A stretch of DNA of 64,000 nucleotides, from assembly GCF_001931485.1 (NCBI RefSeq), contig NZ_MSDV01000052.1, forward strand, positions 62,001 through 126,000, given 5' to 3'. Shown piece by piece: positions 1 through 7,910 of this stretch. The notes under the pieces are model-generated. The model was not told where the DNA came from and ran no database searches. It was given only the letters and a program-made list of their open reading frames with translations. A program made the position numbers and the translations under genes. Numbering within the stretch: the first letter of the stretch is position 1; the number at the start of each line of letters is the position of its first letter. Source of the DNA: Burkholderia sp. SRS-W-2-2016. GTDB taxonomy: Bacteria > Pseudomonadota > Gammaproteobacteria > Burkholderiales > Burkholderiaceae.

Positions 1-804
1 CCGCTGATACGCGCGCGGCACGTAGTCGCGCAGCGGCGCGCCGAGGCCGCCGCACAGCGCGACCGGCAACTTGCCGGTGGGGTCCAGCGCCGCGATCATC
101 TTGCCGATTTCGACGCCGGCCTCGTCGAGCAGGCGCGCGACGAACGGATTCTTGCGATGTTCGATCGCTAGCGGCGCGAGCCGCGCGTAAGCGGTCTGAT
201 TGGCCTCGCACGACCACACGACGAGGCCGTCGTGATCCTGCACGCCGGTATAGGCGAGCAGGTCATGCACCAGATCGTCCCGCGGTCCGCGGCCGTCGAG
301 CGCATGTTGCGCGTGAACGATCAGCCGCAGGCCGAGCCACGCGCCGCTCGCTTCGTCGCCCGACGGAAAGCCATAGCCGCTGACCGCGCGGAAGTCGCCC
401 TCGTCCGACAGCGCGGCCGCCACGCTGCCGGTGCCGAGCGCGACCATCACGCCCGGCGCGCCGCCGTGCGCGCCGAGCAGCGTCGTGTACGCGTCCCATT
501 CGATCGCCAGCGCCGCGGTCTTCGGCGCCTGCGCCTGAAACGCGTTGAGCCAGTCGCGATTATTGACGCCGGCAAGTCCGCAGCCGATCACGCAGCGCGA
601 CCAGTCGAGCGCGATGCCGGCGCGCCCGAACGCGTCGGCGCAGGCGGTCTGAATGGATTGCCATGCGTTGGTCACACCGAGCCCGAGTCCCGACGGGCCG
701 GCCGTTGCCTGCGCGAGTTCGCGTCCCTGGATGTCGCCGAGTACGACGCGCGTACCGGTCCCGCCGCCGTCGACGCCGATCAGATAGAGGTGGTCTTGGT
801 TCAT
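1..804 (-). CDS. BadF/BadG/BcrA/BcrD-type ATPase, N-acetylglucosamine kinase-like (partial)
   Basis: This gene reads leftward off the window edge, so its C-terminus is missing; 268 codons are visible. The start is the ATG at 804, giving MNQDHLYLIGVDGGGTGTR. The GVDGGGTGTR stretch at residues ~10-19 is the phosphate-1 loop of the ASKHA (actin/hexokinase) fold. A second glycine-rich stretch, ALGTGSVAAAL, near residue ~120 matches the phosphate-2 region, and GFPSGDEASGAWLG follows. These features fit the BadF/BadG/BcrA/BcrD family, whose stand-alone members include eukaryotic-type N-acetylglucosamine kinases that phosphorylate amino sugars in the cytoplasm. The benzoyl-CoA reductase activator role is unlikely because the Fe-S cysteines and partner subunits are not seen. 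It is divergent from tag. Substrate is inferred only from family. Confidence 0.8.
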   Translation of the reverse strand, partial: MNQDHLYLIGVDGGGTGTRVVLGDIQGRELAQATAGPSGLGLGVTNAWQSIQTACADAFGRAGIALDWSRCVIGCGLAGVNNRDWLNAFQAQAPKTAALAIEWDAYTTLLGAHGGAPGVMVALGTGSVAAALSDEGDFRAVSGYGFPSGDEASGAWLGLRLIVHAQHALDGRGPRDDLVHDLLAYTGVQDHDGLVVWSCEANQTAYARLAPLAIEHRKNPFVARLLDEAGVEIGKMIAALDPTGKLPVALCGGLGAPLRDYVPRAYQR

Positions 805-944
805 CGAATCGAATGCTCTTGTGAGTAAGGAACGGGTAGCGTCGCAGGTCCGTTTCGATCCCGCAATTAGCCGAACGGCCAGGCTTGCGGCGCCGGACGC
901 TTCCGCTATGCTGGCGAACGACATTGCCATACGGGAGCGCGACA

Positions 945-1541
945 GTGACACAACGATGCAACTGGGTATCGAGCGAAGCGCTCGCACAGTACCACGACGA
1001 CGAATGGGGCGTGCCGTCGCACGACGACCGGCATCTGTTCGAGATGCTCGTGCTCGAAGGCGCGCAGGCCGGGCTGTCGTGGTCGACGATCCTCAACAAG
1101 CGGGCCGGCTACCGGCGCGCGTTCGCGAACTTCGAGATCGACAAGGTCGCGCGCTTCACGCCGCAGCAGGTGGACACGCTCGTCACGGACGAAAGCATCG
1201 TGCGTCATCGCGGCAAGATCGAGGCGGCCATTCTGAACGCGCGCGCGGTGCAGCAGATCCAGGCCGAGCATGGCTCGCTGGCGAACTTCGTGTGGTCGTT
1301 CGTCGACGATACGCCGATCCAGAACGAGTGGGCGTCGTACAAGCACGCGCCGGCATCGACCGAAATCTCGGACGCGTTGAGCAAGGCGCTCAAACGCTAT
1401 GGCTGCAAGTTCGTCGGCTCGACGATCTGCTACGCGTTCATGCAGGCGGTCGGCATGGTCAACGATCACGAGACGACCTGTATGTGCCGCGCGCATTGCG
1501 CGTCGCTCGGAAAAAAACGGCAACGGCGCAAGGCCGGTTGA
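945..1541 (+). CDS. tag: DNA-3-methyladenine glycosylase I
   Basis: Constitutive base-excision-repair glycosylase that removes 3-methyladenine from alkylated DNA. The product is 198 residues, the normal Tag size. The start is taken as GTG 945 because GGGAG lies 8 bases upstream and the translation then opens TQRCNWVSSE, as in known Tag proteins; an upstream in-frame ATG at 885 would add 20 non-conserved residues. Visible hallmarks are Cys5, YHDDEWGVP with His17, LEGAQAGLSW with the active-site Glu38, IVRHRGKI, FVGSTICYAFMQA, and NDHETTC, whose His and Cys with Cys5 and His17 form the Tag zinc site. It stands alone between the divergent kinase gene and an unrelated small gene. Confidence 0.95.
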   Translation: MTQRCNWVSSEALAQYHDDEWGVPSHDDRHLFEMLVLEGAQAGLSWSTILNKRAGYRRAFANFEIDKVARFTPQQVDTLVTDESIVRHRGKIEAAILNARAVQQIQAEHGSLANFVWSFVDDTPIQNEWASYKHAPASTEISDALSKALKRYGCKFVGSTICYAFMQAVGMVNDHETTCMCRAHCASLGKKRQRRKAG

Positions 1542-1820
1542 CGCGGCAGCGGTCTCTCACGGCGTCTGGTTTTGGTTCTGGTATAGCCCCTCTACGCTTT
1601 TCGCGCAGCTCGGCCGTTATACGGTTATGAGCGCCGCGGCACCGCTCGCGCTAAATCGCGCGAGCGTGACGGCTCAACCGGCAAAGGTGCGAATTGAAGC
1701 CTCTTTACGGCGCTAGTCCGCCCTTCGCCGGGCGACGCACGCCGGATACTGGCGATGATCCGCACACACGATGCGCGCTCAACTACAAAGAACCACCGCT
1801 CGATGCGCGGGAGACCAACC

Positions 1821-2246
1821 ATGACATCACTGAGCTTCCTGACCCATCAGGACATCTTCGATCGCGCGGTCGCGCACCTGTTCGGCCAGAAGCGCGCCGC
1901 ATTGCTGCCGCGCGGCGGCGGCGCGTATCGCGGCTATTGCGGCGGCTGCCCGGTCGGCAGTCTGATCGCGCCGCGCGACTATATGACCGCGATGGAAGGC
2001 GTGCCGGTGCGCTTCATCGGCAAGCCGCCGGGCGAAGTGCCCGCCTATATGGACGTGGGTGTCGCCGCGCTGAAGAAAGCGCTGCTGCGCGCCCGCGTGA
2101 ACGTGTACGACCGGGCGACCATCGATCTGCTCAGCTGCCTGCAAAACGTGCACGACGTATTCGGCACCTGGGAATGGCGCGAGCGGCTGGGATCGATCGC
2201 GAAAGAATTCAACCTGTCCGCCGAACGACTGAAAAGCGCGGCGTAA
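1821..2246 (+). CDS. conserved hypothetical protein, 141 aa
   Basis: A 141-residue soluble protein whose family I do not recognise. The start is ATG 1821, preceded by GGGAG 7 bases upstream; a longer frame from 1755 lacks a ribosome-binding site and opens with low-complexity basic residues. It has an N-terminal FLTHQDIFDRAVAHLFGQKR segment that looks helical, a glycine-rich YRGYCGGCPVGSLI with a CxxC pair at about residues 40-43, and a helical C-terminus (WEWRERLGSIAKEFNL). No signal peptide or membrane segment is seen. Codon use matches the neighbours, so it is a resident gene. It converges on rpsU, separated by a hairpin. Metal or thiol chemistry at the single CxxC is possible but unproven. 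Confidence 0.75.
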   Translation: MTSLSFLTHQDIFDRAVAHLFGQKRAALLPRGGGAYRGYCGGCPVGSLIAPRDYMTAMEGVPVRFIGKPPGEVPAYMDVGVAALKKALLRARVNVYDRATIDLLSCLQNVHDVFGTWEWRERLGSIAKEFNLSAERLKSAA

Positions 2247-2254
2247 TACCCAAA

Positions 2255-2313
2255 ACGGCACCCCAAAAAGCAAAACGGCGATGTGGCTTCTTGCGAAGCT
2301 CACACCGCCGTTT
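2255..2313 (-). terminator. rho-independent terminator of rpsU
   Basis: A long imperfect hairpin (AAACGGCG at 2273-2280 against CGCCGTTT around 2305-2313, with an inner GCTTC-TTGC-GAAGC stem at 2286-2299). Read on the minus strand it is followed by TTTTGCTTTTTGG, so it terminates rpsU rather than the plus-strand gene. Confidence 0.75.
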
Positions 2314-2333
2314 GGCGTGCGTGAAAAGCGTGC

Positions 2334-2546
2334 TTAGTGCAGCTTTTTCGGCAGCATCTGGCTACGCAGACGCTTGTGCAGACGCTTGACGGCTGCTGCC
2401 TTCTTGCGCTTGCGAGCCGTGGTCGGCTTTTCGTACGACTGGCGCTCACGCAGTTCAGCGATCAGGCCATTCTTTTCGATTGCGCGACGAAAGCGGCGAA
2501 TTGCCACTTCGAACGGCTCGTTTTCCTTCAGAAGAATCGTCGTCAT
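2334..2546 (-). CDS. rpsU: 30S ribosomal protein S21
   Basis: Small basic protein of the 30S subunit platform that helps base-pairing of mRNA with the 16S 3' end during initiation. The 70-residue product opens MTTILLKENEPFEVAIRRFR and is rich in Arg/Lys, with ARKRKKAAAVKRLHKR in the C-terminal half, all typical of bS21. It is a single gene here, not followed by dnaG or rpoD; a distinct terminator lies directly downstream. The 438 bases upstream, to the end of the aldo/keto reductase, carry no convincing gene and must hold the promoter. Confidence 0.97.
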   Translation of the reverse strand: MTTILLKENEPFEVAIRRFRRAIEKNGLIAELRERQSYEKPTTARKRKKAAAVKRLHKRLRSQMLPKKLH

Positions 2547-2984
2547 GTAATTCCTAACTCAATCACTAGATACGGGTTTAATTGCGTGGCGATAACCGCT
2601 TTTGGTACCACTCACGCGCCGGCCCTCCGGTCGCTCCGATTCATGGCCAGTAACAGGCAAACGCGAGGAAGATGGACAACCCCGGCCAAACCACGAATGA
2701 AGCGAGAGGCTAACGGCCACGGAGGCCGGAAAAGAGAGGTGGGGAGTTCACCGCGGAACGCGGACAGACGTAATGCAAATGCCGCGTCTGTTGCCGTTTC
2801 GCCAACCTTTCATCAATGCGAACACTGACGAAACAGGCAAAGATCTCAATTCACTCCCGATGATATCAGGAAACTCTCCATCCTACCAGGGGTTTACCGA
2901 TTACGCCAGGCTTTTCCCTGGCCATCGCGCCGCCACTTCCGTGACAAACCGCCTCTCCCCCGAGCCCCGCCCGTACCCGGCCGC
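2547..2984. other. gene-free stretch upstream of rpsU
   Basis: 438 bases between the rpsU start and the aldo/keto reductase stop. Open frames here lack ribosome-binding sites and codon bias. I see no repeat or RNA structure that I can support. Confidence 0.6.
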
Positions 2985-3926
2985 TCAGGCGCTTGCCGCG
3001 TCCAGTTCGCGGACATCGTCGGCGCTCAATTTGAGCCGGACGGCGTCGGCGAGACTGCGCAGTTGCTCGACCGAGGTCGCGCTCGCAATTGGGGCCGTAA
3101 CGCTCGGTCGCGCGATCAGCCACGCGAGCGCGACCGCCGCCGGCGTGCTGCCGAGCCGCTCGGCAACGCGGTCGAGCGCACCGAGAATCCGCAGGCCGCG
3201 CTCATTCAGGTATTTTTCGACCCGGCTACCGCGCGCCTTGCCGGCCAGATCCGCCTGGCTACGGTACTTGCCGGACAGGAAACCGCTCGCGAGGCTGTAA
3301 TACACAACCACGCCGAGCCGGTTCGCGAGCGCCACCGGCTCGGTGTCGCGCTCGTATTCGGCGCGGTCGTACAGGTTGTATTCGGGCTGCAGCAGCTGGT
3401 ACTCGGGCAGCCCGTGCTGGCGCGAGACCGCGAGCGCCTCCTCGATGCGCGCGCCGCTGTAGTTCGACGCACCGATCACCCGCACCTTGCCCGCGTCGAT
3501 CAGCTTCTGGTACGCGCCCAGCGTTTCGGTGAGCGGCGTCGCGGTGTCGTCGTCGTGGGAGAAATAGACGTCGATGTAGTCGGTTTGCAGGCGGCGCAGC
3601 GAATCTTCGACCGCGGCCTCGATGTTCGCGGCCGACAGCCCCTTGCGCTGCGGATGCTTCGACACCTTGGTCGCGAGCACGATGCGCTCGCGCTTGCCGC
3701 TGCGGCGAAACCACTTGCCGATGATCGTCTCCGACTCGCCGCCCGAGTTGCCCGGCACCCACGCGGAGTAGACGTCGGCGGTATCGATGAAATTCAGGCC
3801 GGCGTCGACGAACGCATCGAGAATCGAAAACGACGTCGCTTCGTCGGCGGTCCAGCCAAATACATTGCCGCCGAACATCAGCGGGGCGACCTGCAAGGAG
3901 GAAGTGCCGATCCTGCGTAGTTCCAT
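2985..3926 (-). CDS. aldo/keto reductase
   Basis: NADPH-dependent oxidoreductase of the AKR (TIM-barrel) superfamily, 313 residues. The start ATG 3926 is chosen because GGAG lies 6 bases upstream and the protein then opens MELRRIGTSSLQVAPLMFGG; the longer open frame upstream is arbitrary read-through. The catalytic tetrad is visible: Asp48 and Tyr53 in FIDTADVYSAW, Lys87 in LATKVSKH and His124 in VYFSHDDD. Downstream ASNYSG and a C-terminal PIASATSVEQL match cofactor-binding segments. The sequence resembles the YajO/Tas-type branch. It is monocistronic and lies downstream of the flagellar unit, beyond a strong terminator, so no flagellar role is implied. Physiological substrate is unknown. 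Confidence 0.9.
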   Translation of the reverse strand: MELRRIGTSSLQVAPLMFGGNVFGWTADEATSFSILDAFVDAGLNFIDTADVYSAWVPGNSGGESETIIGKWFRRSGKRERIVLATKVSKHPQRKGLSAANIEAAVEDSLRRLQTDYIDVYFSHDDDTATPLTETLGAYQKLIDAGKVRVIGASNYSGARIEEALAVSRQHGLPEYQLLQPEYNLYDRAEYERDTEPVALANRLGVVVYYSLASGFLSGKYRSQADLAGKARGSRVEKYLNERGLRILGALDRVAERLGSTPAAVALAWLIARPSVTAPIASATSVEQLRSLADAVRLKLSADDVRELDAASA

Positions 3927-4032
3927 GATGGCTCCAGGTGTGAGTGGGCTGACTCGGGATGGGGACCGGGTGCGAACCCGGGAGCGTCGAGGATACGCCG
4001 CCTCGCACTTCGTTGCTGGCGGCAAAGAAAAC

Positions 4033-4067
4033 GAAAAGCAAAAAGAAAAAGCCCGCACAAGGCGGGC
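4033..4067 (-). terminator. rho-independent terminator of the fliC-fliD-fliT unit
   Basis: GCCCGC-ACAAG-GCGGGC hairpin at 4051-4066. On the minus strand it is followed by a long T-rich tract (TTTTTCTTTTTGCTTTTCG). It sits 50 bases after the fliT stop. Confidence 0.88.
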
Positions 4068-4117
4068 TCGAATACGCACTTGCGCCGCGAACGGCGCAAT
4101 AAATCGCGGCTCCTGCT

Positions 4118-4417
4118 TCAGTACCGCGCCATGTTCAGATACTGCCCGGCATTGCGGCTCGCCTGCATGCTCGTCCGATACTCCGCGCCCAGCACCTGCT
4201 GCGCGGCCTGCGCGGCTTCGACGATGACGCTGTCGATCGCGTGGATCTGCTTGAGCCGCGCCATCACTTCCGGCGACTGCGGCGTACCGAGCGCCGTCAG
4301 AAGCGGCGAGCGTTCGTCCGCGAGCTGCGCGGCCCGCTCCCACTCGCCGACGGCGACCGCCAGCTCGAGGTCTTTCGTGATCTGCCAGATACGCTCGATC
4401 GGGGCTACGTTCTGCAT
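4118..4417 (-). CDS. fliT: FliT-like flagellar export chaperone
   Basis: Small, mostly helical 99-residue protein starting 19 bases after fliD, the usual place of FliT. FliT chaperones bind the C-terminus of the filament cap protein FliD and hold it for export by the flagellar type III machine; in enterics FliT also antagonises FlhDC. Sequence divergence in this family is high, and the call rests on size, all-helical character, lack of a signal peptide and position at the end of fliC-fliD-fliT. The C-terminus (QASRNAGQYLNMARY) is rich in small and polar residues. Terminated by the hairpin at 4033-4067. Whether it has the FlhDC-binding role cannot be judged from sequence. Confidence 0.75.
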   Translation of the reverse strand: MQNVAPIERIWQITKDLELAVAVGEWERAAQLADERSPLLTALGTPQSPEVMARLKQIHAIDSVIVEAAQAAQQVLGAEYRTSMQASRNAGQYLNMARY

Positions 4418-4436
4418 CGCTCTCTCCTCGTTGCGC

Positions 4437-6044
4437 TCAGCTCTTGTTCGATTCCAGCGCGCCCGCGCTGTTGGTGCCGCCGAACAGTTGCGTGAGGTAC
4501 TGCGAGTTGTTGTTCATCGTGGCCATCAGCGTGTTGAGCGCGGTGAACTGCGCGGTGTAGGTGCTGGTGAGCTGGGCCTGCCACGCGGTGAGCACCGTCT
4601 GCTGATTCGTCAGACTCGTGAGGTCGTTGTTGATCGCATCCGTGCGGTTCTTGATGATGCCGCTGGACGACGTGTAATTCGTGATGTTGTTGTTCAGTTG
4701 CGCGGCGATGCCGTCCGTCGAGTTGAACAGCGAGGCCACCACCGACTGGTTGCTCTGCAACGCATCGCTGAGCGTCGTGTCGTCGATCGACAGCGTGCCG
4801 TCCGCCTGCAGCGTGATGCCGATCGACGCGAGCGTCGTCTTCGTGCTGCCGCTGCCCACACCGCCGCCGACGATCTTGGCGAGCTGATTCTGGATCATGC
4901 CCAACGTGGAATCGCCGAGCAGCACGCCCTGCGACGTCGAATCCGCGTTGTACGAGGTCAGCGAACCCATCGTCGTGACCAGCGTGTTGTACAGGCTGAC
5001 GAAATTGTTGATCGCCGACGACTCCGCGCTCGTGTTCTGCGCGATCGTGAGCGCCTGCGTGGTGCCGACGGCCGCCGACGTGAGGTTCAGCGTCACGCCG
5101 GACACGGCCGACTTCACGCTGTTCGTCGAGCTGGTGACGCCGACGCCGCCCAGCGTGAAGTACGCATCCTCGGCGGCCTGGGTCTGGGTCCAGCCCGAAC
5201 CGCTGATGGTCGACTGGCTGGGGTTGTAGGTCTGCGTGTTGCCGCTGCTGTCGAGCACCGGGTCGCCATTGCTATCCACGACCTGTGCGCTGAGGTCGCT
5301 CGCGTCGGTGATCGCGCCGCCGTTCGTCGTCGACACCGCGAGCTTGTTCAGGTCGTCGCTCGAGTTCGTATCGCTGATCGTGATGCTGATGCCGTTCGAG
5401 CCACCGGTCGACGTCGATTGCAGCACGAGGTACGCGCCGTTCGCGCCGTTCACCACGGTCGCGGCTACGCCGGGATTGTCGCTGGCGGAATTGATCGCCG
5501 ACGCGATGTCGGAAATCTTGCTGTTCGAGCTGCCGAGGGAAATCGTCGTGCTTTTGCCGTTGACCGACAGGGTCATCGACGCCGTGCCGGAAGCCAGGTT
5601 TTTGGTCGCGCTATAGGCCGACGAGGTCAGCACCTGCGACGTCGCAACCTGCGACACGTTCAGCGAGTACGAACCCGCCACCGCGCCGGTGCTGGCCGTT
5701 GCGGTCACGCCGCTGCCGCTCAGCGTGGAGGAAAAACTGTTGAGTGTGGTGCCGTCGCTGAGCGGCTCGACGGCTGCCTGCAACGCGGACAGTGCCGCGG
5801 AGAGCGTGCCGTACGCCGAAATCAGCGTGTTGTCCGCGGTCTGCTCGGCGGCGATGGTCGCGGCCTGACCGGCGGTCTTGGAATTGACGAGCGCGGTGAC
5901 GAGCGAACTTGTGTCCATCGACGAATTGGTCGAGCCGCTGATGATCGACTGTGCGGCGGCCTGCACCGTGGCGTTGGCGCTGGCGGTCGTGGTGGCGACT
6001 GCACTCGCGATCGCGCTGGAGGTGGATCCGGTTACGGTGGACAT
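4437..6044 (-). CDS. fliD: flagellar filament capping protein FliD (HAP2)
   Basis: 535-residue filament cap, exported by the flagellar type III apparatus, that guides flagellin polymerisation at the tip. The N-terminal FliD domain (about residues 35-135) has MDTSSLVTALVNSKTAGQ, the standard start of the D0 coiled region, and the C-terminal domain (about residues 300-520) ends in a long helical, Gln/Asn-rich coiled segment (NQQTVLTAWQAQL, ALNTLMATMNNNSQYLTQLF). The centre is Ser/Thr/Gly-rich and variable. No Sec signal and no Cys, as usual for flagellar exports. It lies 148 bases downstream of fliC, beyond a GGGAGGC-AA-GCCTCCC hairpin, and is followed by fliT. Confidence 0.95.
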   Translation of the reverse strand: MSTVTGSTSSAIASAVATTTASANATVQAAAQSIISGSTNSSMDTSSLVTALVNSKTAGQAATIAAEQTADNTLISAYGTLSAALSALQAAVEPLSDGTTLNSFSSTLSGSGVTATASTGAVAGSYSLNVSQVATSQVLTSSAYSATKNLASGTASMTLSVNGKSTTISLGSSNSKISDIASAINSASDNPGVAATVVNGANGAYLVLQSTSTGGSNGISITISDTNSSDDLNKLAVSTTNGGAITDASDLSAQVVDSNGDPVLDSSGNTQTYNPSQSTISGSGWTQTQAAEDAYFTLGGVGVTSSTNSVKSAVSGVTLNLTSAAVGTTQALTIAQNTSAESSAINNFVSLYNTLVTTMGSLTSYNADSTSQGVLLGDSTLGMIQNQLAKIVGGGVGSGSTKTTLASIGITLQADGTLSIDDTTLSDALQSNQSVVASLFNSTDGIAAQLNNNITNYTSSSGIIKNRTDAINNDLTSLTNQQTVLTAWQAQLTSTYTAQFTALNTLMATMNNNSQYLTQLFGGTNSAGALESNKS

Positions 6045-6111
6045 GAAGAGGCTCCGTGCATCGGCAATGCCGGTTAAAGCGATCTGATACGCGCTTTAAC
6101 GCTGGAAATGA

Positions 6112-6136
6112 CAATCGGGAGGCAAGCCTCCCGAAG
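6112..6136 (-). terminator. hairpin between fliC and fliD
   Basis: Perfect GGGAGGC/GCCTCCC stem with a two-base loop at about 6118-6133. The following minus-strand sequence is only moderately T-rich (GATTGTCATTT), so it may attenuate or protect the fliC transcript rather than stop it completely. Confidence 0.55.
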
Positions 6137-6192
6137 GGTTTTCGTCCGGCGCGCATCAAGCCGCGCGCCGGACGTCTGCAGCGGGAAGCGTC

Positions 6193-7587
6193 TTACTGGA
6201 GAAGCTTCAGGATCTGCTGCGGCTGCGAGTTCGCTTGCGACAGAACCGAGATACCGGCTTGTTGCAGAACTTGAGCCTTCGACAGGTTGGCCGTTTCTTG
6301 CGCGAAGTCGGCGTCCTGGATCGACGATTGTGCCGACGACAGGTCGGTCGATTGCGCTTGCTGCGCCGTGCCGATCGCGGTGAAGCGGTTTTGTGCGGCG
6401 CCCAGCGTTGCCTGCAGGTTGTTGACCGCGTTCAGCGCGTTGTCGATGGTCAGCATTGCTGCCGATGCGCCGTCCTTGGTCGAGATGTCGATCTGCGAAA
6501 CCGTGTTCGACTTGCTCAGCTTGTCGATGGTCGCGCCGACAGCGTCGGTCGCCTTGCCCGCTGCGTCGAGGTTCACGTCATCGCCGGCCACTTGGGACGC
6601 GACCGCGATACCACCCGTGATCGTTTCGATGTCGGTCGCCATCGAAGCACCGGTTTCGCCGGTCAGCGTGGTATTGCCGTCGCTGTCCGTAGCAACAGTA
6701 CCGCCCGCGAAGACTGCGGTAGCAACAGCGCTATCCAGGGCCTGACCGTTCTGGTCGGTGAGCGTGAAACCGCCCTTACCGTCGGCGATCACGTTGATCT
6801 GGGAGACAGTAGCGTTCTCGCTGCCGTCGGTAGCAAGCGTGTACGTAGCCGAGGCCTGGCCCGCTGCAGTCGGGGCCGTAGCCTTGGTGCCGAAGAAGGT
6901 AATCGTGGATGCGTCGGTGATCGAGTTGCCGTTCTGGTCCGTGTACGAGACCGCATTCGTGGAGTCATCCCACGAAGCCGTGATCGACGTAATGCCCGCG
7001 GCAGCCACTGCGGCGCCGGTGTCATCCAGCGAGACCGAGAACGAGCCGAGCGTGTTGCCAGCTGCCGGGACGCCGCCGCCGATCGAAGCAGCGGACATCG
7101 ACTGCGACAGATTCAGCGAGATCGACTGACCGACGTTTGCGCCGACCTGGAAGCCCACGGTGCCCAGCGAGCCGTCGAGGACGTTCATGCCGTTGTACGT
7201 CGTTTGCGACGCGATACGGTTGATTTCCGAGACTTGCTGGTTCACTTCCTGTTGAAGTGCAGCACGGTCGTTGTCGGTCATCGAGCCGTTCGACGCTTGC
7301 GTCGCCAGCTGGCGGATACGTTGCAGGCTGCTGGTCAGCGACGACAGGCCGCTCGACGCGGTTTGCACCATCGACACGCCGTCGTTCGAGTTCGACACGC
7401 CCTGGTTCAGACCGTTGATCTGGGTCTGCATGATGTTCGAGATCGCAAGACCTGCCGCGTCGTCTGCTGCGCTGTTGATACGCTTACCCGACGACAGACG
7501 CGTGATCGCTTGCGACAGCGCGCTACCCGAACCGGTCAGGTTTTGTTGCGCGACGAGCGAGTTGATGTTGCTGTTGATTCCGAGCAT
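6193..7587 (-). CDS. fliC: flagellin
   Basis: Filament subunit of 464 residues. The N-terminal D0/D1 region (about 1-165) starts MLGINSNINSLVAQQNLTGS and contains ITRLSSGKRINSAADDAAGLAIS, and the C-terminal D1/D0 region (about 380-464) ends with ISVLSQANSQPQQILKLLQ; both are hallmark flagellin segments. The variable middle is Thr/Ala/Ser-rich with many candidate O-glycosylation positions. GGAGAA lies just before the ATG. Transcription is from the sigma-28 promoter at 7657-7683. Adjacent TPR-glycosyltransferase genes make flagellin glycosylation likely but unproven. Confidence 0.98.
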   Translation of the reverse strand: MLGINSNINSLVAQQNLTGSGSALSQAITRLSSGKRINSAADDAAGLAISNIMQTQINGLNQGVSNSNDGVSMVQTASSGLSSLTSSLQRIRQLATQASNGSMTDNDRAALQQEVNQQVSEINRIASQTTYNGMNVLDGSLGTVGFQVGANVGQSISLNLSQSMSAASIGGGVPAAGNTLGSFSVSLDDTGAAVAAAGITSITASWDDSTNAVSYTDQNGNSITDASTITFFGTKATAPTAAGQASATYTLATDGSENATVSQINVIADGKGGFTLTDQNGQALDSAVATAVFAGGTVATDSDGNTTLTGETGASMATDIETITGGIAVASQVAGDDVNLDAAGKATDAVGATIDKLSKSNTVSQIDISTKDGASAAMLTIDNALNAVNNLQATLGAAQNRFTAIGTAQQAQSTDLSSAQSSIQDADFAQETANLSKAQVLQQAGISVLSQANSQPQQILKLLQ

Positions 7588-7910
7588 TGAGATTCTCCTG
7601 ATGGGGCCACTGGCCCAGTAACGGCAGCGGTTCGTTAGCCGGCCGCCTTGTTTGTGATAACGACCCCACCTGGAGAAACTTTAGCTACGTGTTGATGCGC
7701 TGTTGCACGGGCGCGCTTCGCGGCGCGATGCCGGTCGCACAGCGGATTGCCCGCGATGGACGCCCGGCCCGCGCCCGGCCTTACGGCTTCGCAAGACGGC
7801 CAGCGCGGCACGCCATCGGTCGAATTGAGCCGCGTTGCCCGCTCAGTTCCGGCCGTCACCGCGGCGGCGCATCGCTTAAGCTGCCAGTCCACCGCCCTTC
7901 CACGACCACC
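7588..7910. other. divergent fliC / TPR-glycosyltransferase intergenic region
   Basis: 323 bases holding the fliC leader and its sigma-28 promoter. I see no second sigma-28 site pointing toward the TPR gene, and no other structure I can support. Confidence 0.6.
7657..7683 (-). promoter_or_regulatory. sigma-28 (FliA) promoter of fliC
   Basis: On the minus strand: TAAAGTTT, 11-base spacer, GTCGTTAT. The FliA consensus is TAAAGTTT-N11-GCCGATAA, so the -35 is perfect and spacing is exact. It lies about 70 bases upstream of the flagellin start. Confidence 0.85.

Noticed and set aside
1594..1620. GCCGTTAT at 1613-1620 as a sigma-28 promoter
   Set aside because: The -35 at N11 spacing reads ACGCTTTT, a poor match to TAAAGTTT, and no gene of the flagellar type lies downstream.
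6045..6111. Possible sigma-28 site before fliD (GCCGATGC with 11-base spacing)
   Set aside because: The -35 element (GATCGCTT-type) does not match; fliD can be served by read-through from fliC past a leaky hairpin.
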